Assembly: GCA_973895155.1 (NCBI GenBank)
Contig: OZ316897.1
Location: 19,654,001 to 19,718,000, forward strand
Direction of reading: 5' to 3'
DNA length: 64,000 nt
Source of the DNA: Marsupella aquatica
Lineage: Eukaryota; Marchantiophyta
Every line of letters starts with the position of its first letter. Position 1 is the stretch's first letter. Under the pieces are notes generated by a model. It searched no databases. It worked only from the letters and a program-made list of their open reading frames with translations, and was not told the DNA's origin. Of this stretch, positions 34,305-46,372 are shown piece after piece. Both the position numbers and the translations under genes were made by a program.

Positions 34305-37300
34305 TGTCACGTCATCAGCTTTGGCCTTAACTCGGGCTTCAGCTTTAAACGGGCACCTCCTTCGTAAATATGAGGGTTCGGGCAGGGAGGGAAGCGCGTA
34401 ATGCACCTAATTCACGTAAACTAGCGCTAAGTGCGCTTACTGTTAGATACGGACATCTCCTAGGTATGGTTTATGTTCCGCCGCCGGAACGTACCTTAGT
34501 CGATAACAGGATCGACCCCGGCTTAAGGACTTCTAAGCCTTTGTGTTGTCCGCCTTCGATCCGGATTCAATGATACAGGTCCTCAACCCATGCTCGCAAC
34601 CACATACCCGCAAGCTGCACCCCGTGCACGACTCGGGTAGTGCGTTCGGCCCGGCGTTGCCACCTATACACGAGATTCACACACACATACACGCATACAA
34701 GCATACAATCTTGATTTACATGAAGGAAATAATGGGAAAGGATTTTACTACATAGGGGACATGTGCGTACACTTGGTTGACCCGACAGCTCCGGAATGAA
34801 CAGATTCAAGGCTGAGAGAGTATACTACAACGGAGCCCGGCTCTGTACTTGCCCGGCGAGCTTAGTCCTACCCCCTCCCCTTGGTACTCTTTCACTCCCA
34901 GAGGTCGGGACTCCCGCGCATACCACGGATGTCCAACTCTGAGACTAAAAACCCCCCCTGCCTCTACCGAGGGGTGCACTAAATACTAAGGGCCGGAGAA
35001 CGGAGTGTCCTCCCGACCAAAGATTCACTGACTTAGGTCCTAACTAATCTGACTGTCAGGCCGAAAAACGGTTGTGTCTTATTAGAAGATCCTAATCTAC
35101 GCAGGCTGGACAGCATGGCAGTGCTGCTGTAACTAAGGCAGGTGCCTGTCCCAATAGCCTGACTTAGCTACTCCTAACCCTATTCTATTCCTACTCCGCC
35201 GCTAATGCCTGGTACGCTTGCCAGAGCCGCCCGAGTGGGAGCGGCCATCCCGCTGCTTACGAAGTCTGTCGTTGTCTGCCTTGAGGAGCTGGACCTGGTC
35301 CAGCAAAGATTCGTTCTCTCGCTTCGCCGCGTTTGTCTCCTCCGCTGCCTCCTCCAGCTGTTGGGCATCGCTCGTCAGCTTGCCCGCCAGCTAGTCCTAC
35401 TTCTCGGAGCCGTGCCACTTCGGCCTGTAGCGTGGCTATCTTTGTAGTGTCCCGTTGGGCCCGTTCTTTGGCCTCCTTCAGGTCCTTCTGCCAGATGACA
35501 GTTTGATTCTTCAAACTGTCAATCTGGTTCCGAAGTTGTGCAATCTCGGCCTCGTTCCCAGCTTTGGCCTGTTCGGCTACGGTGGTAAGGGCGTGCGCCT
35601 TTGCTAACAAATCATCGGCGGCTGCAACTTTGGGTCGTAGTTGCAGAAGCTCAGCCTCTTGAGCCGCAACTTCGTTCTTTAAGTATACGGACTCCACCCG
35701 GTACCGCTCTATCCTCTGAAGGGCCTCTGACTGGGCCTGACCTGCCTTTATTGCAGCAACTAACTCCTGATTGAAGAAACAGGCTACCTTCCGGGCCATG
35801 AACTCCCCGGTATCCCAGGAAATTTGATGAGAAAAATCTCCCAGAAGCCCGTTCAGAAATGTACCCGGTACGAAGAGTTCCGGGTGATCCAGGTTGTGCC
35901 TGTCCGGAGTTGGGCACGGGCAGACGTCAACACGCGTGGGGGCCGGGGCAGTGACATCCAGCCCTGGGGACGTAATGTTGGAAGGGGCTGGAGTGTCCTC
36001 CTGCAGCAATGTCTGGTTCTCCGGAATAGCCACCGGTGGGTCTTTGGGAGACACGGGCTCGAGTAAGACCTCCGCTGTACCGACTTCTGTACTTAGCCCG
36101 GCCTGTTGGATCGCATCAACAGTTGCGATAACCGACCCATCCGGTACCTCCTCGGTTACAACTACAGCTACTCGTGGAGGTGGGGTGGGTGAAGCTGGCG
36201 TGTCCGCTGGACTTTGGGCCTCGGGTTGGGGCCGTCTCTCCAAGGCCGGGAAAACCCACCTAGCTGGGACCAGCTTTGTAACGTTGACACGGGGAAGGGT
36301 TCGTCGATCAAACCGAGCGTACCACTCAAGAATGATCTCGATGTGGCTAGCGAAATACGCCTTCCCACCAATTACAGCGTCTTCCTTCGCCGCTCCATCT
36401 CTTCATGGAATTTCTTAGCGAAGTACAATGCCCACTTCCTAGGTCGATAGTTCTCGACCTGGATAACCTGGGTGGCGAAGATCTCCCCCCGGGGTTCCAT
36501 CATGTGGAGGGCGTACCTTTGGAACTCCAGTCGCTCAGCTATCTCGGGGATGAGGCAGGTCCTCATCACGAACTCGTTGTCCACTGCTCCTTCTGAGGGA
36601 AAACTTGAGGATTGGTACTTGGCTCCCTTGCCCCCGGGAGCCCGTGATTCGACTTGATGATCACCTTCGGGTAATCCAAAGATCATCTTGAGCCGTTCTT
36701 CCGTGAGGGACATATTCCTTCCCCGCAGCCGAGTATGCTGACGTGCGTCATCATAATTCTTGATGAATTCTGTCATGTCCTCCTCGTATGACCTGCAAGT
36801 GTTCCAGGGCAGAGCAGCGAGGTGCTCAAATCCCTGAGTCTTCAGGTACACTGCATGCTTGGGATGGAGGATGTTCTTATGCACGTTTTCCCCCATGCGG
36901 TGCATTGTCACCTTGGCCACGGCTACCGTGGCCAATGGTAACCCGGATGCAGTGGCGGGTTCCTTCCTCTTCTTCCCCCGTGACTGGCTCGGGGAAGGTG
37001 ACACCTCCCCATCCTCTCGATCGGGCATAGGTAGTGCTACCGCCGTTAGTATTGGTCCCGGGGCGGCCACGGTCACCGTGTTGTTTGCTGGAGCCACTCC
37101 TTGGGTCCGAGCATGGGGAGGGGACGATGTAGTGTTGGCCCCCTGAGTGTTTGCTCCTCTAGGCTGCTTGAGCAAGGGTGGGGTAGCCTCGTCGTCGTCG
37201 CTAAGGTCCACAGCGTTGATGACGGAGTGTACTTGTACTACTGGCGGGGCGATCGGCGGTGGGGGTTGGCTAGGCTGAGGCTAAGACTGAAGCTGAGCCT

Positions 37301-38290
37301 GAGCCTGAGTCTGCATTGGTACGGGTACGGGTATGGGGTCCACTGGGCTGGCGCCGGTGTTTGCGGGTCTAGTTCCTATGAAGCTCTGCAGGTGCTGGTA
37401 GAAGTTCTTCGAAGCAAGTGCGGACGACCTTGTCGAATGGGTAGTGCTGGACTCACTGTTGATGATAGCCCGAACCTGAGCAGGGATGTGGTCGAAGTGA
37501 TGTCGTTGCAAGTCGATCGTACCCGGGATATTGAAGACCTCGTCCGGAAGCAGAAGCAATGCTTCCCAGAAACCGATATATTTGTCTCCATTGAAGAAGT
37601 ACCCAGATACCTCTGCTGGTCGGTAAAGCTCGCTCTGAAACGGGTAGTCAAAGTTAAGGATGTAGTGGTGTCGTCCTGCTAGGCGGATGGCTCTCTCGTA
37701 CTCGCGTTTGATTTCGTATCGGCGCGGGTTGGCGTGTTTCAACGAGTCGGCCAAGTGCCTTCCGGTAGATAGGTACTGCGTCCAGAATCGAATGGCCAAA
37801 CTGGAGAGGATTGTGTGCGACATTCAGAGGAGATAGTAGTGGCGACTTAGAGCGAACGAGAGAGCTGGGGTCGAAGCTGGCGCGTGGACTGATGGACTGG
37901 TGCACTCCAAAGGGTCGGCTCCCTTTTTATACCTTGAGGGCTTGCCGATCCCCCGACATATCCTCGTTGCCTATAGGCTGAACCGTTCACGCTTGTAGTG
38001 TACCGGCCACTCCGCTGGTTTGAGTCACCGCGTGTCAGTGGACGCCTCCCGAAGTTTGTTATACGGACCCGAGGGAGGGGCCCCTCCACGCTCGTAACCC
38101 GGGCGTGCGAATGGCGACGCGCCGCCAGCCCGAACATGAATTCCCTTTATTGACTAATGATTTCCTACTCATAATGGCTACCTAAATACTATCGTTATGC
38201 TAATCATAGCGGCCTAAGATGCTCCTAACGCGCGTGCTAGGCACGGTTTAGACCAAATTACTCATTACTCGCCGTACTGGCGGCGTCACA
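34305..38290 (-). mobile_element. TGTCAC...GTCACA element with 5-bp TSD CAAGG
   Basis: The element starts TGTCACGTC and ends GGCGTCACA, giving short imperfect inverted ends. It is flanked by CAAGG on both sides (34300-34304 and 38291-38295). It has TG...CA ends and a 5-bp duplication like an LTR retrotransposon, but I see no LTR pair, primer site or pol. It encodes one minus-strand mobile-domain/coiled-coil gene and a ~950-bp GC-rich 3' region. The larger element at 51383-59901 has the same end type. Confidence 0.75.
35257..37823 (-). pseudogene. Plant mobile-domain/coiled-coil protein of the 34-38 kb element
   Basis: The first part (37823-36372) is one frame with a TAG near 37279. It carries a Pro/Gln linker, then a domain with LPWNTCRSYEEDMTEF, RLRGRNMSLTEE and IFGLPEG. 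This resembles the 'putative plant transposon protein' (Transposase_32/PMD-like) family and the ORFs at 52391-59786. A frameshift near 36375 leads into a second frame (to 35257) with a Pro/Thr/Val linker and a coiled coil rich in Leu, Glu and Gln. Another frameshift near 35400 probably cuts the coiled coil. No catalytic motif is recognisable, and the function is unknown. Confidence 0.6.
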
Positions 38291-38295
38291 CAAGG

Positions 38296-40278
38296 CTTGC
38301 AATCAAATACTCTATGATCTCTCTTAGTTATTGAATGGACTTTTTGATAATTATTGTTATTTTTGTCTTAGTACATATATTTCTAGAAAATGATGGCAGT
38401 TCTAAGTTACTTGGATGTCATCCTAGTTTGAATATAAGATATTTAACTTGTCTAGCATTTCATTGTTGCTTAGATAATGATCCTATCCAAGCTAGATGTT
38501 TTGAGTATAGATGCTATCCAAGCTTATGTGTTATTACACAAGTTCTATCTATTTTCAACCAAATGAACACTTTTTATCACCCAAATGTTTTTTAATATTA
38601 TCCAAATTAATATTTTCTTTGCCCAAATGTCTATTTTTTTGCCCCAAATTTATAATTCATGATGCTTAAATTTTCATTTTTCATCCTTCAAATTTACAAT
38701 TCTTATGCCTAAAAGTGTGTTTTTAAATGCCCAAATTTCCAAATCTTCTTTATAATTCCACTTTTAATGAATATAGTGATAAGTGTAATAAATTCCAAAT
38801 TCAGATTTTGTAGCTATACTTAACTAGTACCATGGCCTCATTGCATATAATTTGTACTCACCAAGGTTTTACTTACAAAGCATGCCTGGGTACTCAGGCG
38901 AGTAGACTCAACCAATCAAGCAGATTGGTCATAAGTTCCAGTTAAGTTCAGAGTCAACTTACTTCTAGATGACAGGGCAAACATTTGTATTAATAGCAAG
39001 CCCTGGGCAATTATTCACTCAAGTTTTTCAAGCTTGCAAATTACGCATGGGTATTCAAGCCAGTAGGTAGACTCAAACAATGAGGCATATATAACCCCTA
39101 CCAGTTCCTACTCCAAAGTTAAAACATTGGTTTAAATTTCTTTTTGGCTAAGCCAAAACAAAGTTGAAAATACTCGATGCAACCTGGAATCAAAAGCTAA
39201 AGATCTTGAGGTCGTGGGAGGCGATGGCGGCAGGATCAACACACGAGGAGAATCAAGCGATGGTGGCAACGAGCATGCACGGAGGAAAGCAGTGGCGGAG
39301 AGAGGGAAGGGGAATAGACACGAAGATCATGAAGGCAACAAACGAAAAGAAAGCAGCCAAGGCACAATGAATAGGAGAACGTAACGACAGGTAGTCTCAA
39401 GAGGAGACATCAGACAGTCCAACAAATAAGTATCCACCCTCAATATTCAAAGGCTAGAAGGACAACAATAGAACAATCAGTCACATAGTCATAGAAGATC
39501 ACAATGCCCTGTCAAACTCGTAAGATAAAGGAGAGGTCATTCAGTCCAGGGTCAGTCTGACCGACATCAGGACATGCAATTCAAAATTGCCAACGGAAGT
39601 TGCGGATACTTCCACACACTTAAAGTAAAGTGCAGTAGGTCTTCTCTTTCTCAAATACTCTCAGCAACACTCCATGTTTCCAACAAGCGGATAGGGAACC
39701 TTTATTCTCCTTGGAGTCAATAGCTAGAATCTCACGACAAGAATGCGGTATGAACGATTGGGATGCCACTGAAAACTCAGGCTGCCAGGGACCTTGCTGC
39801 TCTTGATTCAGTCTTGAGCCTAGCCCTCTAGCAGACTACAAGGCGACTGGCTCCAGTCAAGCATCAAAGTAAGGGAAATTAGTCAACTCGGCCGAATGAC
39901 ATCCACACTGGGTCTGGCGAGAAAGAATCCAGAACCTCGTTGATGGACACCCACTATTCATTATTGTAGAACCCTAAACCCTAAACAACCTGTTGGAGTT
40001 GATGAATCGAGCGGAGTGCTTTGCAAGCATCATCTCTTCCGGTCGTCTCTCACTCTGATAGATAGACTGTAAATCTATTGATACAAAATTGAACACACTG
40101 TGAAATTAAATTGAGCCGCAAATTCATAGAATTCAAAAGAACGTCACTCCAACGTCCAAGAAAATGAAGTCTTGATTTTCTCAATCTTGCCTTTCAAGCT
40201 ATCCGGTGGTTGTTGGGAAATGCGATTCGTCTTAATGTTCCCACAACTCCTCTATTTGCAATTATAAATGTTGTCGTT
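38296..40278. other. Non-coding flank left of the retrotransposon
   Basis: 38330-38790 matches the dispersed AT-rich repeat at 20690-20980. At about 39971-39985 a (CCCTAAA)2 telomere-like tract occurs. No convincing gene. Confidence 0.4.
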
Positions 40279-40853
40279 CTGGCTGTCGTATAGCAATAAG
40301 TCTCAAAAGTGTAATTTCTCACTTAAAACCGAGATTATGATCCCTTAAAGAACGTATTTTGGTATGAATTGACTAACTTTCATCATTCTGAGTGATATAG
40401 AACTCATAGCTCTACACTTTCTTTACTTCTCAACAAAATAAAGTAAACAAAACATAAAAGTAATTTAACTTCAGATTTACAGACTAGAAAGGAAATGATT
40501 CCAGTTTTGGAGACTCTAGTAAATTATTGCCACACCTTCAGAAAGGACTTGGTCTCAATATAAGCACGCCTAAAATCTCTCAACTCATCAATCTTTCTAC
40601 TGAAGATACAAAATTGAACAGAGATGAAATTCTGAATCTGATAAACAAAGCAGCTTTCTGGTTGCAAATGTAATGATATGCCTTAAAATGCCATCAACAC
40701 GGTTTGACATCAGCGTCGCGCAATTCAGTCAAACACTAAGTCATATTCCGGAACAAAGCAATGGTACTGAAAGCTCTGAGAATCAAATTTATTTCTCTTC
40801 ATCAACCACAGTTACTCTTGAATTGGCTAGCGAATCTTGACTCTACAAGCAAG

Positions 40854-42488
40854 CACTAGTACATATTAAGCTGATTTCCGATGCTCAATTTTTGCGAACA
40901 ATCGGCGTCCGATTCTTTTAGCATCGGAAATTCCGATTATCAAAAAATGGCAATATGCCATACTCTCGGCTTTGGATATCTTCATTTCCGATATAATTGA
41001 CAACGGAACCTTTCCGATGCGTTAAAAAACGGATCATATCCGTTAGAAAACACATCGGATCCCTCAACAAAAACTTTGATTGATATGTCCGATGTTTTTT
41101 GTAACGAAAATGATGTGCATTACAATATTGATCGGAAACTTTCCGTAGTTAATAATAACGAATATTATATCCGATTGTGCTAACATGGCAAAGTCCGATG
41201 TTAGGAGAATGGGAAAGTCCGATGTTGGGAGTATGGGAAAGTCCGATGCTAGAAGAATGGGAAAGTCCGATGCTGGAAGAATGGGAAAGTCCGATGCTGG
41301 GAGTATGGGAAAGTCCGATGCTAGAAGAATGGGAAAGTCCGATGCTGGGAGTATGGGAAAGTCTGGTTATGACAAAAAGAAAATTTTTGATTATGTTAGA
41401 ATGAAAAGTTTTGATGTGTTAGATGGGGTATGTGGTTGCACCGACATACTCTTCCCAAAAGATGCAATCATTCTTGCATGCATGAATAACTTCATACTTG
41501 AGGCAAATGGACTTGAGTGTTGTTTTTGCCTCATTCCAAGACCCAACATATTGTTCCCTTACGGAAATATGTGCTCAACATGCCAAGTCCAAAATACATC
41601 ATCTAGAAGGAGGTTGCTTGTCCCATGTAGTCTTTGTTGCAAGTCCAACAACAACATAGTTGATAGAAGATGAGACAATCAGGAGCCATTGACGCTGAGG
41701 CTTTGGAAGGACCAAAATATCATCCATAACTAATAAGCCATAATTATCCCATATCAAATCTAATGAAGGAGGGCTTTACTATCGATGAATGACCCCTGCC
41801 AGATTTCTATTGGTTTCTCCTAGGGGAATGTAATAGGGTAACTAGAATAGGTCACTTGATGCAAAGATCTAATCTCATGATAGAGAAAAATGGATCAAGA
41901 ATGGGTCCAAATTATGGGTCTTAGTAAACTCACAAGTGTATAAAATCCCCAAACACTCTAAGTCAAACAACAAAAGTGCTAAGCTTGCATGTACAATGTA
42001 AGGAATAAGAACCACAAAGTTAAGCTCATGTTGGAGGAATAGCAATTGGGATGGGTAACCAATTAGTTGAGAAAATTTGAAGAGTTCACATGTCAAGGGA
42101 GATGGGCACCTAGCTCATAGTTCCAAATGAAAGTAGAAACCCAATTAAAGGAAGAGATGGGTGACCTGAGCATGTCGCGTCCGCTGAAATGCATATCCCA
42201 TTTTGATTGCTTCGGACTTTCCCATTCTCCTAGCATCGGACTTTCCCATTCTCTCACCATCGGACTTTCCCATTCTCCTAGCATCGGACTTTCCCATTCT
42301 CCCACCATCGGACTTTCCCATTCTCCCACCATCAGACTTTCCGATAGAAGTCCGATTGTCGATATCCGATACTATTAAAATGGCATGTTGCAATGCTAGT
42401 AGTCTCGGATATATGGTTTTTCAAATTTTATTTTACAAAGGCGTCCGATGTGGAGAGAATCGGAAAAAGGAGGTAAAATGTACTAGTG
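40854..42488. mobile_element. Non-autonomous CACTA element, 1635 bp, TSD AAG
   Basis: The left end is CACTAGTACAT and the right end ATGTACTAGTG. AAG is duplicated at 40851-40853 and 42489-42491. The empty site is preserved in the other LTR near 62710-62725 (CAAGCAAGCCTAGCAG). Subterminal TCCGAT repeats include a 24-bp tandem array at 41190-41365 and an inverted counterpart at 42205-42345. The interior at about 41450-41660 resembles the TNP2 region at 12090-12310, so it derives from a TNP2-bearing relative. Confidence 0.95.
41190..41365 (+). repeat. 24-bp tandem subterminal repeat of the CACTA derivative
   Basis: About seven copies of GGGAAAGTCCGATGCTGG plus AAGAAT or GAGTAT. The same unit appears inverted at 42205-42345 (about six copies), so the two ends could pair. 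Confidence 0.88.
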
Positions 42489-43146
42489 AAGCCTAGCAGT
42501 GAATTCAATACGAGTCTCAAAAGTCTGTAACTGAATTCAATCACCACAGGACCTGAATTTCAATCACAACTTCAAAAAAATGTTGCTTTACTTCCATACA
42601 ACGCACTCTCAACATGCCTTGTTACAATGGAAGGAGGAGGGACTATTCAGAAGGTCCAATTTTGAATAGAGTGTTGTCTCTGACTCTCTCTCTCCCTCTC
42701 TCCTCAAATGAGCATCCTACTCTGTCTTATAAGTGCTAAGGTCCTAAAATGAAGGAAATATGAAAAGCTATACCTGTTGAACTTGAACTAAGTATGAGGA
42801 AAGTACAGCATAAGTACTTAGAGATCAGAAAATACTACTATATTGGTAATCTATTTCGAAAGTTAAATCTAAGTATCGGAAAACGAGGGACGCTTCTAAA
42901 AGCATCGGGTCAGAGTGGACGCTTCTGAAAGCGTCATGAGTTAAAGTACTTGGGAATAGTCAACGCTGCTGAAAGCGTCGGGAGTGAATCACTGGATAAG
43001 AGCGGACGCTTCTAAAAGCGTCGGTCAAAAAATGGTCGATGAGGGTAGACGTTTCTGTTTAGCGTCCAGAATAGAACAAATGCTTGAAAAATGTCAAAAA
43101 TAAACTGTCTTCCAAGAGGAATGGTAGAGATCGTCATTCCACATAG

Positions 43147-43159
43147 CCCTCCACTGAAA
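43147..43159 (-). other. Polypurine tract next to the 3' LTR
   Basis: On the minus strand TTTCAGTGGAGGGCTA immediately precedes the LTR. The same 13-mer (CCCTCCACTGAAA on plus) recurs at 46291-46303, after the end of pol. Confidence 0.6.
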
Positions 43160-43219
43160 TTTTGCCGTGTCCACACAAGACAACCACACTTTGATTAAAG
43201 ACCAGTGTTGGATTCTTCA

Positions 43220-46177
43220 TCAAAAATCTTCTGGCTTGGGAATCCAAGTGATACTTAAGACCATTGATGGAATATGGTTGTCATTGGGGTTCACAACATA
43301 AAAATCGAGGTCATAAAATTCTTCTCCAATTTGTAATGGCACTTGTTTTACTCTTCCCCAAAGTGAAATTAATCGTCCATCGATTGAGATTTGAGCACAT
43401 ATGGGCTGAACGTGTTGGCGAACTAATTGATGAAACAGTCTGTGGGACAGTAAATTTATTCCAGAGCCTGGGTCAATAACAAAGTGCTGAATAGTGTGTT
43501 CTTCCAATTTAATCTCCCCTTCAAGAGAATACTGAAATGCGCGGGAGAGAGAATCACAGCAATCCATAGTAGCTTTTATGGTCCACATGATGACTCAAAC
43601 AGAATAAGTGTTGCTCAGTGCTTCAATCAGGTCCATTCATACTCCAAGGAATAAACGCCCCTTCAAATCTTATATACATGAAGATGTTACAAATCTGCTA
43701 TCTACTCAGCAACCCTTGAGTGACAACGTCCGGCCATGAAGGAGGAGTAGGTAACCTTACTAATCTCCTAAGTGACTTATACCCTTGAGCAGAAGAGTTC
43801 ATAGCCTTATTCCGTATCAACTGTTCTCGTAACTTAACAAGCTTTTTCTCATACTTATGCGGAACAGCATACCCTTCATGGCAGACCCAAACAGAGTATT
43901 GGTATGGCCAAGGAAACTCTGGAGTTATTGGCGGAAAAGGAGCTTCAGCACATCGGAGGACATATACCCAACACCAAATTTCATATTCCGAAAATTTATA
44001 TCTTCTATCCTTATCAATGGGAGGAACAGCCTTACCCGGCTTATAAGTGGGAATCAACATTCGAATACTCGGTAGATACGTACCAGGTAAAATCTGTTGT
44101 TGTTGATGTATACTCTCCATTTCCAGATGTCAGAAAGCTATCCAAAAATCGTTCTTCTCCCACTTATGAATTGAAGCAAGGTTAGGTATAGGAATTAGGG
44201 ATGGTAGTACCGCTGTGTGCCAAAGTTTGGGAGGTACTCTGATAATACAAGGATCTTTGTCTTCCTCTCCATCGCTTGGAGCTCCTTTCCAACAAAAAAT
44301 AATGTCTGGGTTCGAAGAAGGTATCACCGACTCCTTAGTAGGCCAATGTGATAGTACAACAGGAGACGAAGATGCAGGAGGTGGAGAAGAATTCCCCATT
44401 GTCGTGTTGATGGGCTTCAGCTGCTCAAAATCTGGTGAATTCGCTTCATGAAAGATCTGTTGATTTCTTACATGACGCAACCTTTTCCGAGGTCTTCGAG
44501 TATATGTCACTTGAAATTGCTCCGTAATAACTGAACTCTCATCTCCAAGTGATATCCGAGTACCCTTATCTCTGCTTGAATCCAGTAAGATAGAAGGTGA
44601 TGCAGAGCTAAATGCCAAATCAGGTGTTCCAGACAGAGGTATGGGTGGAGATACACTCTTGGTCTCAGGTAGCCCTAAATTGCTTGAAGGTCCGAGAGAT
44701 GGAGTGGTTTGTAGACTGTGTTGAGACTCACGTAATCTCTCTTCTGGAAGGTAAGCTGGAGAAACCCTATCAACAGATGGGTGTGGAGGAGGCCCTTTTC
44801 TCGCCAATGCTTCTACTAACTCCTCAGACATAATCAGAGCAACTGTTATCCTGGTTTTGGGGGTCGGCCACATAGGAAATGGCATGACAAAATTAGGTGG
44901 AGTCGGTTGTCCAGCTACTCCTTCTACATCTACTATTTCGTCCTCTGAATCAGCCTTAAACAACTTTACGAGCTCCGTGCATAATACCGCCGGAGGTTCC
45001 ACTGATTGTTGTACAAGAGGAACCACATCTAGGTTTGGGGAGGGACTACGAGAATCTTCCGAATTATACTCCTATAAAGCTTTTAAAGCATTATTACTCA
45101 CTTCCATGGGTGGTGAAGCAGGGTTCTGTGAAGTTTTATCATACCCATCCGCTGCAGTAGTATATTGTTGAGGAGGTTCTCCTGATAAGCTTTCTTCATC
45201 CACATCCATCCTGTCTTCGTCATTCGCTCTGAAAGGAAAATTGTCCTGACCAAGATCTTGATCCTCTGATGGGTGGGAAAGAATTGGCTCGTCACTCCCG
45301 CCAACTGGTTCTCTTGTCTCTTTCAGTCTCCGAACTTCATTTACCAGCTCAGATTCTTCGCAAGTGAGTAGTTCGCATAACGCCACCAGTGTTGAACTGG
45401 ATCGGACTTCTCGTACTTCCGGCAACTCATTTGCTTCACAGGTAGATGCGCTCCAATGGGTACGATAGAAGACTTTCTCTGAAAGGAGCAGACATTTATG
45501 CTTGTGATAAATGTGAGCTAGATAGGGAGTCAAGTTGGTAAATCTCAACTTTCCAGCTTGCAACCTGCTACGAAAGTTCTTTACCTGGGTATGAATTACC
45601 CTATATAAGATCTTCGTCCAATTGATGGTCTGCTTCTGTTCTAATGAAGAGATAACGGTGGCAGCTCAAAAGAAAGAGTAATACGCGTCTGACTCTCTGG
45701 ATAGAAAATTGGTGACAGAAATTGAAAAAGATGCTGCAAAGAGGTAACTAAACAGTCCGCGGTTACCCAACCATTTTGCCTCTTAAAGGATTCAGGAGCA
45801 AAGAAAGACTCTATATAAGCTCGGGGCTCTCCATCAATCCTCTGCAAATCCTCACCCGTTTTCGGCGTCGAGTAGACTCCTGCTATGAGCGCTTCAGTCC
45901 AAACACTTGGACGCGAGCGGACACCGATTCCTTCCTCAGCGTCCCACACACCTTGGTTGATGAGGCTGAACTCGCACATCCTCCAAGGGAAACGAAGTAA
46001 TTTCTTCAAGCCCATCAACGCAAAATTCATCCTCAATTGTCGGCGGTCCACCATATTTGACGGGATAATTGCGAGTATTGGTCGCGTCGTAAGTTCGGAC
46101 TCCACCATCGCGTCAATCGTAAAGGACGCTTCTCTTGCCGTTCCTAGAAGTGGACGCTTCTCATAGCGTCCCGTCAA
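43220..46177 (-). pseudogene. Extra coding region after pol, with retropepsin-like C-terminus
   Basis: The first piece (46177-45641) shows an FPW...SLINQGVW...YSTPKTGEDL region that weakly resembles plant mobile-domain proteins. A second frame (45563-43698) is acidic and Pro/Ser-rich, with in-frame stops near 45072 and 44127. The last piece (43588-43220) reads VIDPGSGINLLS and later GEEFYDLDFYVV. This resembles the D-x-G-[SA] region and flap of retropepsins, although Pro follows the Asp. The region lies where Athila-type elements carry an env-like ORF, but I see no signal peptide or membrane segments. Function unknown. Confidence 0.5.
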
Positions 46178-46372
46178 GACTAAGTTTTAGGGTGGACGCT
46201 TCTCTCAGCGTCCAGTGCAAAAACTAAAATTCCGAACACTTGTGAAGGGGGAGGGAATGCTGATTCTAATAAAGTACAAACTACCTACCACCCTCCACTG
46301 AAACTATGACCTGTCCCAGGTGAAACACTAAATAGGAGACTCATGATATCGCTTAACCCGGAATCCATTGAT

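Larger units (their letters stand above)
40284..43143 (-). repeat. 3' LTR, interrupted by a CACTA element
   Basis: It begins TGTCGTATAGC and ends TCATTCCACA. Without the 1635-bp insert and its 3-bp duplication it is 1222 bp, the same length as the other LTR, with only scattered differences. It contains five GACGCTTCTGAAAGCGTC-type hairpins at 42889-43064. Confidence 0.92.

Noticed and set aside
34305-38290. Ordinary LTR retrotransposon
   Set aside because: TG...CA ends and a 5-bp TSD fit, but the terminal ~200 bp at the two ends do not match, and there is no primer site or pol.
41177-41673. Open frames across the 24-bp CACTA repeat
   Set aside because: The repeat length keeps frames open. 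The sequence is the subterminal zone of a non-autonomous element plus a TNP2 remnant on the other strand.
43220-46177. Retroviral env-like gene after pol
   Set aside because: The position fits, but I see no signal peptide, membrane anchor or glycoprotein-like cysteine pattern. The end looks protease-like instead.
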